Below are positions 1 to 5,317 of a stretch of 5,699 bases of DNA, piece after piece. The DNA is taken from positions 1-5,699 of the forward strand of contig CAJMRR010000135.1 in NCBI GenBank assembly GCA_905215835.1. Reading direction: 5' to 3'. Origin of the DNA: an uncultured bacterium. Its GTDB lineage: Bacteria; Actinomycetota; Coriobacteriia; Coriobacteriales; Coriobacteriaceae. Below the pieces are notes generated by a model, which was given only the letters and a program-made list of their open reading frames with translations, searched no databases and was not told the origin of the DNA. Positions within the stretch are counted from its first letter, which is position 1, and each line of letters opens with the position of its first letter. The translations under genes and the position numbers were made by a program.

Positions 1-606
1 GTGGTAGCGAGTGCGTATCTGCTGCGTCGGCTGGCGGGGGAGTGCGACCACGTTGTCGCCGTGGACCGCGGGCTCGACGCATTGTTGGGCGCCGGCCTGG
101 GCTGCGACGTGTATGTGGGGGATGCCGACACGGTGAGCGACGCCGGCCGCGCGTTCGTCGATGCCGCCACCGACTTTGAAGTTGAGCGCCACGATCCCTA
201 CAAGGACTATACCGATCTGGCGCTGGCGCTCGATTCCGCCCGCCGTCGCTGGCCGGGTGCCGAAGTGGTTGTGACCTGCGCCACCGGCGGCCGTCCCGAC
301 ATGGCCCTTTCCGTACTGGGGCTGCTCGCAGGCTACGAGGATGCCCCTGTCTGGATCGCCGAGGACAAGGTGGTCGCCCGCATCCTTCACGCAGGCGAAT
401 CGTGGACCATCGAGGGCGCCGAGGGCAAGACGTTCTCCGTCATCGCCATAGCCCCCAACACCGAGGTAAGCGAACACGGTCTAGAGTGGGAACTAGATCG
501 CAGCCCCCTGGGCTTGTTGGCCGACACGGGCATCAGCAACGTTGTCAGGTCAACAGCCAAGATCCAAGTCCACGCTGGTACTGCCATCGCTTACCTTTAT
601 CAATAG
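1..606 (+). CDS. thiN: Thiamine pyrophosphokinase, 5'-truncated by the window edge
   Basis: Transfers pyrophosphate from ATP to thiamine, giving thiamine pyrophosphate in the cytosol; this is the last step of thiamine salvage. The 201 visible residues show the family's landmarks in order: VAVDRGLDALL (19-29), the acidic GDADT (40-44, matching the usual GDFDS), YKDYTDLALAL (67-77, matching the K-x-x-TD motif), TGGRPDM (95-101, matching GGR-x-DH) and the C-terminal GISN (177-180) followed by a beta-rich tail. Family members are about 210-220 aa, and the usual N-terminal strand with a G-rich turn is missing, so the GTG at position 1 is probably an internal valine codon. The stop is TAG at 604-606. 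Two motif positions differ from the common form (Ala for Phe in GDFD, Met for His in GGRxDH). Family assignment is confident; the 5' end is not visible. No terminator is seen before the tRNA, so some read-through is possible. Confidence 0.88.
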   Translation: MVASAYLLRRLAGECDHVVAVDRGLDALLGAGLGCDVYVGDADTVSDAGRAFVDAATDFEVERHDPYKDYTDLALALDSARRRWPGAEVVVTCATGGRPDMALSVLGLLAGYEDAPVWIAEDKVVARILHAGESWTIEGAEGKTFSVIAIAPNTEVSEHGLEWELDRSPLGLLADTGISNVVRSTAKIQVHAGTAIAYLYQ

Positions 607-634
607 GCATTTAGATTCTGACCCAAAAAAGTCC

Positions 635-663
635 TTGCACGTCGCGCCAACTTCCCCTATAGT
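635..663 (+). promoter_or_regulatory. Sigma70-type promoter of the tRNA-Ala gene
   Basis: The -35 box TTGCAC (635-640) and the -10 box TATAGT (658-663) are separated by 17 bases. Transcription would start near 669-671, a few bases before the mature tRNA 5' end at 677. It lies in the gap after the thiN stop. Both boxes match the consensus at five of six or four of six positions with ideal spacing, so this is the best promoter in the window. Confidence 0.75.
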
Positions 664-676
664 ATCTCCTCGTCAC

Positions 677-752
677 GGGGGCGTAGCTCAGCTGGGAGAG
701 CGCTTGACTGGCAGTCAAGAGGTCAGGGGTTCGATTCCCCTCGTCTCCACCA
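677..752 (+). tRNA. tRNA-Ala, anticodon GGC, CCA encoded
   Basis: A complete cloverleaf can be drawn by hand. The acceptor stem is 677-683 with 742-748, the D stem 686-689 with 698-701, the anticodon stem 703-707 with 715-719, and the T stem 725-729 with 737-741 around the loop TTCGATT. The anticodon loop is CTGGCAG (708-714), so the anticodon is GGC at 710-712, reading Ala codons GCC and GCU. The third acceptor pair is G3.U70, the identity element for alanyl-tRNA synthetase, which independently supports Ala. The discriminator is A749 and CCA is encoded at 750-752. It is flanked by its own promoter and terminator, so it is an independent transcription unit. Its anticodon-arm 12-mer recurs in the leader at 1299-1310. 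Confidence 0.97.
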
Positions 753-762
753 TCGTGAATTC

Positions 763-793
763 AAAGGTCTTCGGTATCCCGAAGGCCTTTTTT
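763..793 (+). terminator. Intrinsic terminator of the tRNA-Ala gene
   Basis: A 12-bp stem with one G.U pair (763-774 with 779-790) closes the four-base loop TATC and runs into a T tract ending at 793. It begins 11 bases after the CCA end. It should insulate the polysaccharide operon from thiN and tRNA transcription. Confidence 0.92.
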
Positions 794-874
794 CATGCCA
801 AAATACCTCGCGCCGCAAACCCCTCCTACGCCAACAAAAAGTTGCACAATTTATTTCACATGTCTGTACATAGT

Positions 875-904
875 TTGTTATCCAAACGCAATTATCAGTA
901 TAGA
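875..904 (+). promoter_or_regulatory. Candidate promoter for the operon leader (distal)
   Basis: TTGTTA (875-880) and TATAGA (899-904) are spaced by 18 bases inside the most AT-rich stretch of the gap. Another weak -35-like TTGCAC lies at 842-847 with TGTACA at 865-870, 17 bases apart. If used, the distal start would give a leader of about 600 nt before the antiterminator gene. Matches are moderate, so this is one option among several. Confidence 0.35.
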
Positions 905-1061
905 TCGCCGTTCCATTTGGGCATCAGGATCGCGCCTAATCACCGTTAGCATCCCAATAACCTGCATCAATGTGAATAACATCGCAAAACAGCCCCCTTG
1001 AACACGCTAAATGAACGAAATGTTGTCCAGTACTGCCCAAATCAGTTTCACTAACAGCTTG

Positions 1062-1070
1062 TGCTAGGAT
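1062..1070 (+). promoter_or_regulatory. Candidate extended -10 promoter (proximal)
   Basis: TGCTAGGAT at 1062-1070 fits an extended -10 (TG-n-TAGGAT). No good -35 box lies at 16-18 bases upstream, which is tolerated in extended -10 promoters. It is followed by the 8-bp palindrome TAACGTTA (1074-1081), close to the expected start site and possibly an operator. It would give a leader of roughly 450 nt that includes all three inverted repeats. Confidence 0.35.
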
Positions 1071-1264
1071 ACCTAACGTTACATGAGTTCAACTGTGCTC
1101 GCGGCTCCAGCAAGCCATAAAGCGCAGGGTCGATCAGCATCCGGCCGTAACGGCGGTGCCAGAAACACCACGAGCTCCAATAAAGAAGTCATGCGACGTT
1201 ATTTATTTGCATTGATGTAACTCCAAGGTGCATTTAATAGCTTGCGTGTCAAAGCGTAGTAGTC

Positions 1265-1330
1265 CTACAGCTGTTTGCGTGCGGTCCAGTTTTGTACCCG
1301 CTTGACTGGCTCGCACGCAGCCAGCTGGAG
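1265..1330 (+). repeat. Imperfect inverted repeat, 26-nt arms with 14-nt loop
   Basis: Arms 1265-1290 and 1305-1330 pair in perfect register with no bulges: 21 of 26 positions are Watson-Crick and two more are G.U in RNA, leaving three mismatches (1267, 1274, 1285). The longest uninterrupted Watson-Crick run is TTGCGTGCG-like, 1276-1283 with 1312-1319. The loop is 1291-1304. No T tract follows, so it is not an intrinsic terminator. In RNA it would be a long, stable hairpin; it could be a leader element recognised by the downstream NusG paralogue, a DNA operator or a remnant of a mobile repeat. Only the symmetry is seen directly; function is unknown. Confidence 0.7.
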
Positions 1331-1389
1331 ACGCGGTCATTTTGCGATACACGTCTGCGTCTCTAGTAACTGCACTTATACATACCGTT

Positions 1390-1411
1390 CACGGTGGGAC
1401 AGAGCCACGTG
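1390..1411 (+). repeat. Short hairpin in the leader
   Basis: C1390-C1392 pairs with G1409-G1411 and G1394-G1397 with C1405-C1408, giving seven base pairs with one bulged G (1393) and the loop GACAGAG. It sits 12 bases before the long hairpin at 1424-1496, making a tandem hairpin arrangement. It has no T tract. It could be part of the same RNA domain, but short hairpins arise often by chance. Confidence 0.4.
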
Positions 1412-1423
1412 CTTGTCTGACTG

Positions 1424-1496
1424 GGCTCAGGGTTTGAATATGGAGCGCCTTCGCGCACAAGCACCCTGGCGAAGCCATACCCAAACCCCGTGAGCC
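1424..1496 (+). promoter_or_regulatory. Long RNA hairpin directly upstream of the antiterminator gene
   Basis: The basal helix pairs 1424-1436 with 1482-1496, 13 Watson-Crick pairs with a two-base bulge (1489-1490). A 2x2 internal loop (AA/CC) follows, then 1439-1443 with 1475-1479 (5 bp), a five-base bulge (1444-1448), and 1449-1454 with 1469-1474 (6 bp), capped by 1455-1468. That is 24 pairs in 73 nt. A further outer helix is possible, 1414-1418 with 1504-1508, which would end just before the Shine-Dalgarno at 1511. There is no T tract after it. The position suggests control of translation or a binding site for the encoded NusG paralogue; this is inferred. Confidence 0.6.
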
Positions 1497-1510
1497 ACAC
1501 GTAAGACAGC

Positions 1511-1517
1511 AAGGGGG
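1511..1517 (+). promoter_or_regulatory. Shine-Dalgarno that decides the antiterminator start
   Basis: AAGGGGG (1511-1517) is the only good ribosome binding site here. Three in-frame GTG codons follow at 1517, 1520 and 1526. The first overlaps the motif and the second is two bases from it; GTG 1526 lies eight bases downstream, the right distance, and its product starts MWYVIQV as NusG-family proteins normally do. Confidence 0.7.
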
Positions 1518-1525
1518 TGGTGCTC

Positions 1526-2071
1526 GTGTGGTATGTGATCCAGGTCATTAACGGTCGCGAAGACGTAATGCGCGAGCGCATCGAGCGAATGGTGCCAACT
1601 AGCGCCATGCAGGAGCTCTTTTACCCACAATTTCAAACCGAGATTAAGGTACACGGCGAATGGGTCAACACGACCAAGCCGCTCTTTCCCGGTTATCTTA
1701 TCTGCGACACGGCAGATCCCCGTACCGTGCAACAGTACCTGCTACGCATGGACGACTTTGCCCGGGTGCTTTCCCAGGACGGTCAGTTTGTGCCGCTGGC
1801 AAAAGAAGAGGTCCAGCTTATTGGCGGCTTTACGCATAGGGGAGACCGCGTAGTGCCCATGAGCGAGGCCCTAAAAGACGGCGACCAGGTCGTAGTGACG
1901 GCAGGTCCGCTGCTGGGCCACGAAGGCCTTATCAAAACAATTAACAGACGCAAAAGCACAGCTTTTTTGGAGCTCAACCTGTGCGGCCGACGCGTTACTA
2001 CGCGCGTTGGCCTAGCCGTGCTTTCGGCCGAGCAGCGCGTAATGCGAAACCTTAAAAAGGCGATTGCTTAA
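1526..2071 (+). CDS. NusG-family specialised paralogue (LoaP/RfaH/UpxY-like processive antiterminator)
   Basis: Likely travels with RNA polymerase and suppresses pausing or termination in this operon. The 181-aa protein has an NGN domain from residue 1 (MWYVIQV at the N terminus, then an alpha helix rich in R/E) with the family hallmark LFPGYLI at 53-59, and a C-terminal KOW domain around 115-165 (GDQVVVTAGPLLGHEG, then a strand-rich tail). Housekeeping NusG has the same two domains but normally sits beside secE and ribosomal protein genes; this one is first in a polysaccharide operon, as are LoaP, RfaH-controlled and UpxY-type regulators. The GTG start at 1526 is chosen from Shine-Dalgarno spacing; GTG 1517 (184 aa) is the longer alternative. 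The leader with large hairpins in front suggests autoregulation or an RNA loading site. Family is confident; the exact subfamily (LoaP is my preference, as it occurs in Actinobacteria and Firmicutes) is not proven. Confidence 0.85.
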   Translation: MWYVIQVINGREDVMRERIERMVPTSAMQELFYPQFQTEIKVHGEWVNTTKPLFPGYLICDTADPRTVQQYLLRMDDFARVLSQDGQFVPLAKEEVQLIGGFTHRGDRVVPMSEALKDGDQVVVTAGPLLGHEGLIKTINRRKSTAFLELNLCGRRVTTRVGLAVLSAEQRVMRNLKKAIA

Positions 2072-2103
2072 TTACGGGCAATTGTTTAACGGAACAGGGA
2101 GGA

Positions 2104-2120
2104 TCCCCGGGGACGGGGAC
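2104..2120. repeat. GC-rich palindrome plus tandem GGGGAC
   Basis: TCCCCGGGGA (2104-2113) is a perfect 10-bp palindrome, preceded by an overlapping GGATCC (2101-2106), and GGGGAC occurs twice in tandem (2109-2114, 2115-2120). It lies between the antiterminator stop and the likely start of the next gene, in otherwise AT-leaning sequence. It could be a regulatory site, or a piece of a dispersed palindromic repeat of the kind with GGGGAC ends. Only one copy is in the window, so this is not decided. Confidence 0.4.
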
Positions 2121-2138
2121 GTAGGTTTGAAGGAAATT

Positions 2139-2840
2139 GTGTCAGAAAAAACTAAATTTGACGGTGCTGTAGCCGTGGGGGCGAACTCGATTGCTTTAGA
2201 TGTAAAGCCGAGTGGCACGCTGGCTTATCGATTTCTAAAACGGCTATTCGATCTTGTATTCAGCCTTAGCGTGAGCGTAGTACTGATTATTCCAATCATG
2301 ATCGTGTGCGCACTCATTTGTTTTGAGTCTTCTGGTAGCCCTGTGTATGCACAGGAACGCGTTGGCATGCGCGGAAAGACTATTAAGATCCTTAAGCTCC
2401 GCAGCATGGTCGCCGATGCGGGTGACGTGCAGAAATATTTGAGCCCTGAGCAGCTGCATCAATGGGAAGTCGAACGCAAGGTCGACGATGACCCCCGCAT
2501 TACCAAAGTCGGACGGTTCATTCGTAAGTGTTCGATTGACGAGATGCCGCAGTTTCTCAACGTGCTGAACGGTGATCTTTCCGTCATTGGCCCACGTCCC
2601 ATTACAAAGGATGAGCTTGAGCAGCACTTTTCCGATGAGGAGAAAGCTGAGCTTCTTTCTGTTCAGCCAGGCATCACTGGTTTATGGCAAGCAACCGATC
2701 GCAATAAAGCAACCTTCGAGAGCGGTCTTCGGCAAAAGATTGAGCTTCATTACGTGCGAAATAGGTGTTTCTGCATGGACTGGAAATGCTTTATCGGCAC
2801 CTTCGGTGCAATGTTTGGAAAGGGAGCTACGGGTAAATGA
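2139..2840 (+). CDS. Monotopic phosphoglycosyl transferase (bacterial sugar transferase, WbaP/PglC-type)
   Basis: Starts glycan assembly by transferring a sugar-1-phosphate from a nucleotide sugar to undecaprenyl phosphate at the inner face of the membrane. With a GTG start at 2139 it is 233 aa. It has a short cytosolic N terminus, KRLFDL (34-39), one hydrophobic segment at about 39-62 with Pro52 where the family's re-entrant helix breaks, QERVGMRG (72-79), KLRSM (86-90), the catalytic Asp-Glu pair in SIDEMPQ (D134, E135), and GDLSVIGPRP (145-154). It has no N-terminal four-helix domain, so it is the short functional form. The start is uncertain: GAAGGA lies four bases before GTG 2139; an upstream TTG at 2127 lacks a good site; TTG 2064 (258 aa) would overlap the antiterminator by 8 nt, with AAAAAGG three bases before it. 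The donor sugar cannot be read from sequence; GlcNAc-, Gal- or diNAcBac-type sugars are all possible. It overlaps the next gene in ATGA. Confidence 0.9.
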   Translation: MSEKTKFDGAVAVGANSIALDVKPSGTLAYRFLKRLFDLVFSLSVSVVLIIPIMIVCALICFESSGSPVYAQERVGMRGKTIKILKLRSMVADAGDVQKYLSPEQLHQWEVERKVDDDPRITKVGRFIRKCSIDEMPQFLNVLNGDLSVIGPRPITKDELEQHFSDEEKAELLSVQPGITGLWQATDRNKATFESGLRQKIELHYVRNRCFCMDWKCFIGTFGAMFGKGATGK

Positions 2841-4057
2841 AGATTCTCTACTTCACTCAGTTTTATTGTCCAGAGAACATTGCCGCTGCCTTCAGAGCCA
2901 AGGATCACTCTGATATTTGGTCTGCTTCTGGTCATGACGTTACCGTTTTTACGGGTTGGCCAAATTATCCTACCGGAAGGCTCTTTGACGGTTATGACAT
3001 GGTTTCCCTGCGAGAAGAGCGCATCGGTCGTGTTCGCGTATTTCGTTCGGCTTCTAAGATTCAGCCTAACACTAGCTTTAAGAAGCGAATCGAGTCTGGA
3101 ATCAGCTTCATTTTGGGTGGCCTCAAAAACCTAGGTTCCGAGTCTCCGATTGGTTCAGATTATGACGTAGTGCTTGTCACGAGCGGCACGGTCTTCTCCG
3201 CTTGGCTTGGTGTCCATTATGCCAAGAAACATCGCCTTCCTCTGGTCGTTGAGTTTCGCGATCTGACCTACAAGCAGATGATGGCGACGGGGAGTAAAGG
3301 CGCGAAGGTTGCGGCCATGAAGGCGCTTGAGCTTTCCTTCTGTGGAGCCGCCGATCGCGTGGTTGTGCTTACCGACGGCTTCAAGAAAGACCTTGCTGCG
3401 GAAGGCATCTCTCCGGAAATGATATCAGTCGTGCCCAACGGCGCGGATGTTGTTCCTTGCGAGCATCAATGGCATCGCTCGCTTCGACTGGGCTACTTCG
3501 GAACCATGGGGCTGTCCCAAAACGTGCCGGAAACGGTCGAATATGCGAAGCGCCTCGCGGAGAAGGGCTATGTTTCCAGTTATGAGTTGATTGGCGAGGG
3601 CGCGGCGCGTGCGGAGATCGAACGAATGATGGATGCTTACAACCTCGACTTTCTCAGCTTGGAGCACGGCATTCCTATGTCGGAACTCGAGGCACGGTAT
3701 GCGAGGGTCGATATGACCGTAGTTTCTCTCCAAAAAAATGATCAATTCGCGGGAACCATCCCATCAAAGATATTCCAGTCATTCGCGCGCGGCGTCCCCG
3801 TGCTGTTCATTGGACCCGAAGGGGATGCGTCCGAACTCGTGCGCAGAAGCGGTGCGGGCGTAGTCCTGTGCGGCTCTGCGGAGGAAGACATCCATGAGCT
3901 GGAGGGTTTTGCCTCAAAGGTGAATCTCGTCGAGGAGCTTAACCTAATGAGCAAATCTGCCGTTGAATTCATGGCACGCGAGTTCTCGCGAAAGATCATG
4001 GCCGAAAAAATGACCCGCATCCTGTTCGATGCCGTCAAGCAAGGTTCAAGGAACTGA
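2837..4057 (+). CDS. GT4-family glycosyltransferase, WbuB-like
   Basis: Adds a sugar from a nucleotide donor to the growing lipid-linked glycan at the cytosolic membrane face. The 406 aa fit the GT-B fold. The N-terminal half carries the WbuB-type pattern YFTQFYCPE (5-13), GHDVTVFTGWPNYPTG (32-47) and VVEFRDLTY (137-145); a linker with VVPNGAD (198-204) follows; the donor-binding half has LGYFGTMG (218-225), LIGEGAAR (251-258) and TIPSKIFQSFARGVPVL (307-323), where the family usually has K-x-F-E-x-x-A-x-G-x-P-V. Here Gln314 stands in place of the common Glu. ATG 2837 overlaps the preceding stop by four bases, so the two genes are translationally coupled. Codon use is much less GC-ending than in wecC (27 of the first 60 codons against 53 of 60). 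WbuB of Escherichia coli transfers an N-acetyl-fucosamine-type sugar; the donor here is not established. Confidence 0.88.
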   Translation: MKILYFTQFYCPENIAAAFRAKDHSDIWSASGHDVTVFTGWPNYPTGRLFDGYDMVSLREERIGRVRVFRSASKIQPNTSFKKRIESGISFILGGLKNLGSESPIGSDYDVVLVTSGTVFSAWLGVHYAKKHRLPLVVEFRDLTYKQMMATGSKGAKVAAMKALELSFCGAADRVVVLTDGFKKDLAAEGISPEMISVVPNGADVVPCEHQWHRSLRLGYFGTMGLSQNVPETVEYAKRLAEKGYVSSYELIGEGAARAEIERMMDAYNLDFLSLEHGIPMSELEARYARVDMTVVSLQKNDQFAGTIPSKIFQSFARGVPVLFIGPEGDASELVRRSGAGVVLCGSAEEDIHELEGFASKVNLVEELNLMSKSAVEFMAREFSRKIMAEKMTRILFDAVKQGSRN

Positions 4058-4069
4058 AAGGAAAACACA

Positions 4070-5287
4070 ATGGTTAACGTTATTGGTCTCGGCTACATCG
4101 GCCTCCCCACGGCCCTCATGATGGCCTCCCACGGCGTGGAGGTCGTGGGCACCGACTACAACGAGGAGCTCGTCGCCACCCTCAACGCCGGCAAGACCAC
4201 TTTTAAGGAGGAGGGCCTTGACGAGCTGTTCGCCGACGCCCTGGAGTCCGGCATCAAGTTCTCCACCGACTACCAGGTCTGCGACACCTACATCGTCTCG
4301 GTCCCCACGCCCTACGACAAGCTCGACAAGAAGATCGACCCGTGCTATGTCGTGGCTGCCTGCAAGACCGTCCTCGAGGTCGCGCCCGAGGGCGCCGTGC
4401 TCGTTGTCGAGTCCACGGTCTCGCCCAACACCATCGACCGATTCGTGCGTCCGCTCCTCGTCGAGGCCGGTCGCGGGGACGTTCAGCTCGTCCACGCCCC
4501 CGAGCGCATCATCCCGGGCAACATGGTCTACGAGCTGCTGCACAACAACCGCACCATCGGCGCCGACGACCCCGAGGTGGGGGAGGCCGTGGCCAAGGTC
4601 TACGCCAGCTTCTGCCAGGGCGAGATCTCGGTCACCGACATCCGCACCGCCGAGATGACCAAGGTCGTCGAGAACACCTTCCGCGCGGTGAACATCGCCT
4701 TCTCCAACGAGCTCGCCAAGATCTGCCGCATCGGCGGCATGGACGTCGCCGAGGTCATCCGCATCGCGAACAAGCACCCGCGCGTCAACATCCTGAACCC
4801 CGGCCCGGGCGTCGGCGGCCACTGCATCCCGGTCGACCCGTGGTTCCTGGTCGGCGACTACCCCGAGACGGCCAACTTCATCCGCCTCGCCCTTCAGACC
4901 AACGCCTCCATGCCCGAGTACGTCATGCACCGAGCCCACGAGGTCATGGCCGAGCGCGGCATCACCGACGCCTCCAAGGTCGGCATCTACGGCCTCACCT
5001 ACAAGGAGAACGTAGACGACGTCCGCGAGTCCCCCACGCTGCAGATGCTCGAGTCCATGTCCGAGCACCTCTGCGCGGGTTCCGTCAAGGTCTACGACCC
5101 GTGGGTCGAGCGCGACGAGGTCCCCGGCCAGGTCCACTCCATGGAGGAGTTCCTGGACGGCCTGGAGATGGTGATCGTGATGGTCGGCCACTCCCAGGTC
5201 AAGGACAACCCCGGCATCTTCGGCGACCGTATCCTCATCGACCCGCGCAACGTCTGCGGCGAGGGCGAGAACGTCTACAAACTCTAG
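4070..5287 (+). CDS. wecC: UDP-N-acetyl-D-mannosamine dehydrogenase
   Basis: Oxidises C6 of UDP-ManNAc twice with NAD+ to give UDP-ManNAcA, a soluble cytosolic step. The 405 aa show the Rossmann motif GLGYIGLP (6-13), the acidic turn GTDYN (27-31), SVPTPYD (77-83), VVESTVSPNT (112-121) and PERIIPG (144-150). The last is the form seen in ManNAc dehydrogenases and differs from the UDP-glucose dehydrogenase form. TAEMTKVVENTFRAVNIAF (193-211) supplies catalytic Lys198 and Asn202, and PGVGGHCIPVDPW (246-258) supplies catalytic Cys252. A third domain (GLTYKENVDDVRESP, 308-322) completes the fold. ATG 4070 has AAGGA 7 bases upstream. It lies 12 bases after the glycosyltransferase stop and 30 bases before a wecB-type gene, the epimerase that makes its substrate. 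Codons are strongly GC-ending, unlike the upstream gene. UDP-GlcNAc 6-dehydrogenase (WbpA-type) is the main alternative, made less likely by the PERIIPG motif and the adjacent epimerase. Confidence 0.92.
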   Translation: MVNVIGLGYIGLPTALMMASHGVEVVGTDYNEELVATLNAGKTTFKEEGLDELFADALESGIKFSTDYQVCDTYIVSVPTPYDKLDKKIDPCYVVAACKTVLEVAPEGAVLVVESTVSPNTIDRFVRPLLVEAGRGDVQLVHAPERIIPGNMVYELLHNNRTIGADDPEVGEAVAKVYASFCQGEISVTDIRTAEMTKVVENTFRAVNIAFSNELAKICRIGGMDVAEVIRIANKHPRVNILNPGPGVGGHCIPVDPWFLVGDYPETANFIRLALQTNASMPEYVMHRAHEVMAERGITDASKVGIYGLTYKENVDDVRESPTLQMLESMSEHLCAGSVKVYDPWVERDEVPGQVHSMEEFLDGLEMVIVMVGHSQVKDNPGIFGDRILIDPRNVCGEGENVYKL

Positions 5288-5303
5288 GACCTAGCAAATC
5301 TTC

Positions 5304-5310
5304 AGGGGGA
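5304..5310 (+). promoter_or_regulatory. Shine-Dalgarno that decides the wecB TTG start
   Basis: AGGGGGA (5304-5310) sits seven bases before TTG 5318. The nearest in-frame ATG, 5330, is too far away (19 bases) and would remove the first beta strand, so TTG is preferred. Confidence 0.75.
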
Positions 5311-5317
5311 ATCCGTT

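Larger units (their letters stand above)
794..1525 (+). other. Long non-coding region / presumed structured 5' leader of the polysaccharide operon
   Basis: About 730 bases with no convincing gene: the short open frames here have no Shine-Dalgarno, no recognisable protein family, and one runs straight through an inverted repeat. The left part is AT-rich (19 G/C of 60 at 841-900, against 46 of 60 at 241-300 in thiN) and holds several promoter-like boxes. The right part is more balanced and holds three inverted repeats at 1265-1330, 1390-1411 and 1424-1496. No intrinsic terminator with a T tract is seen after 793. Long leaders ahead of polysaccharide operons headed by a NusG paralogue are known from other bacteria; that this one acts the same way is inferred. 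Confidence 0.6.

Noticed and set aside
677..752. tRNA gene as an attachment site for an integrated element
   Set aside because: No second copy of the tRNA 3' end and no integrase are present in the window.
542..949. A 135-codon open frame spanning the end of thiN, the tRNA and the terminator
   Set aside because: It crosses a complete tRNA gene, its promoter and its terminator, so it cannot be a real protein gene.
1386..1411. T-box riboswitch, suggested by a GGTGGGAC stretch and the tRNA-like 12-mer nearby
   Set aside because: The conserved T-box bulge sequence and an antiterminator/terminator pair with a T tract are absent, the downstream gene is not an aminoacyl-tRNA synthetase or amino acid gene, and the leader copies the anticodon instead of offering the codon.
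1275..1493. A 72-codon open frame in the leader
   Set aside because: No Shine-Dalgarno, no recognisable protein features, and it runs through two inverted repeats that explain the sequence better.
1424..1510. Intrinsic terminator before the antiterminator gene
   Set aside because: The hairpin is followed by CACACGTAAGACAG with no T tract.
794..1525. CRISPR array or tandem repeats
   Set aside because: No regularly spaced direct repeats were found; only inverted repeats occur.
4046..5191. A 381-codon open frame on the minus strand opposite wecC
   Set aside because: It is a shadow of a GC-ending coding strand: the product is a low-complexity run of H, D, L, G and V with no family resemblance and no ribosome binding site, while the plus strand encodes an intact WecC.
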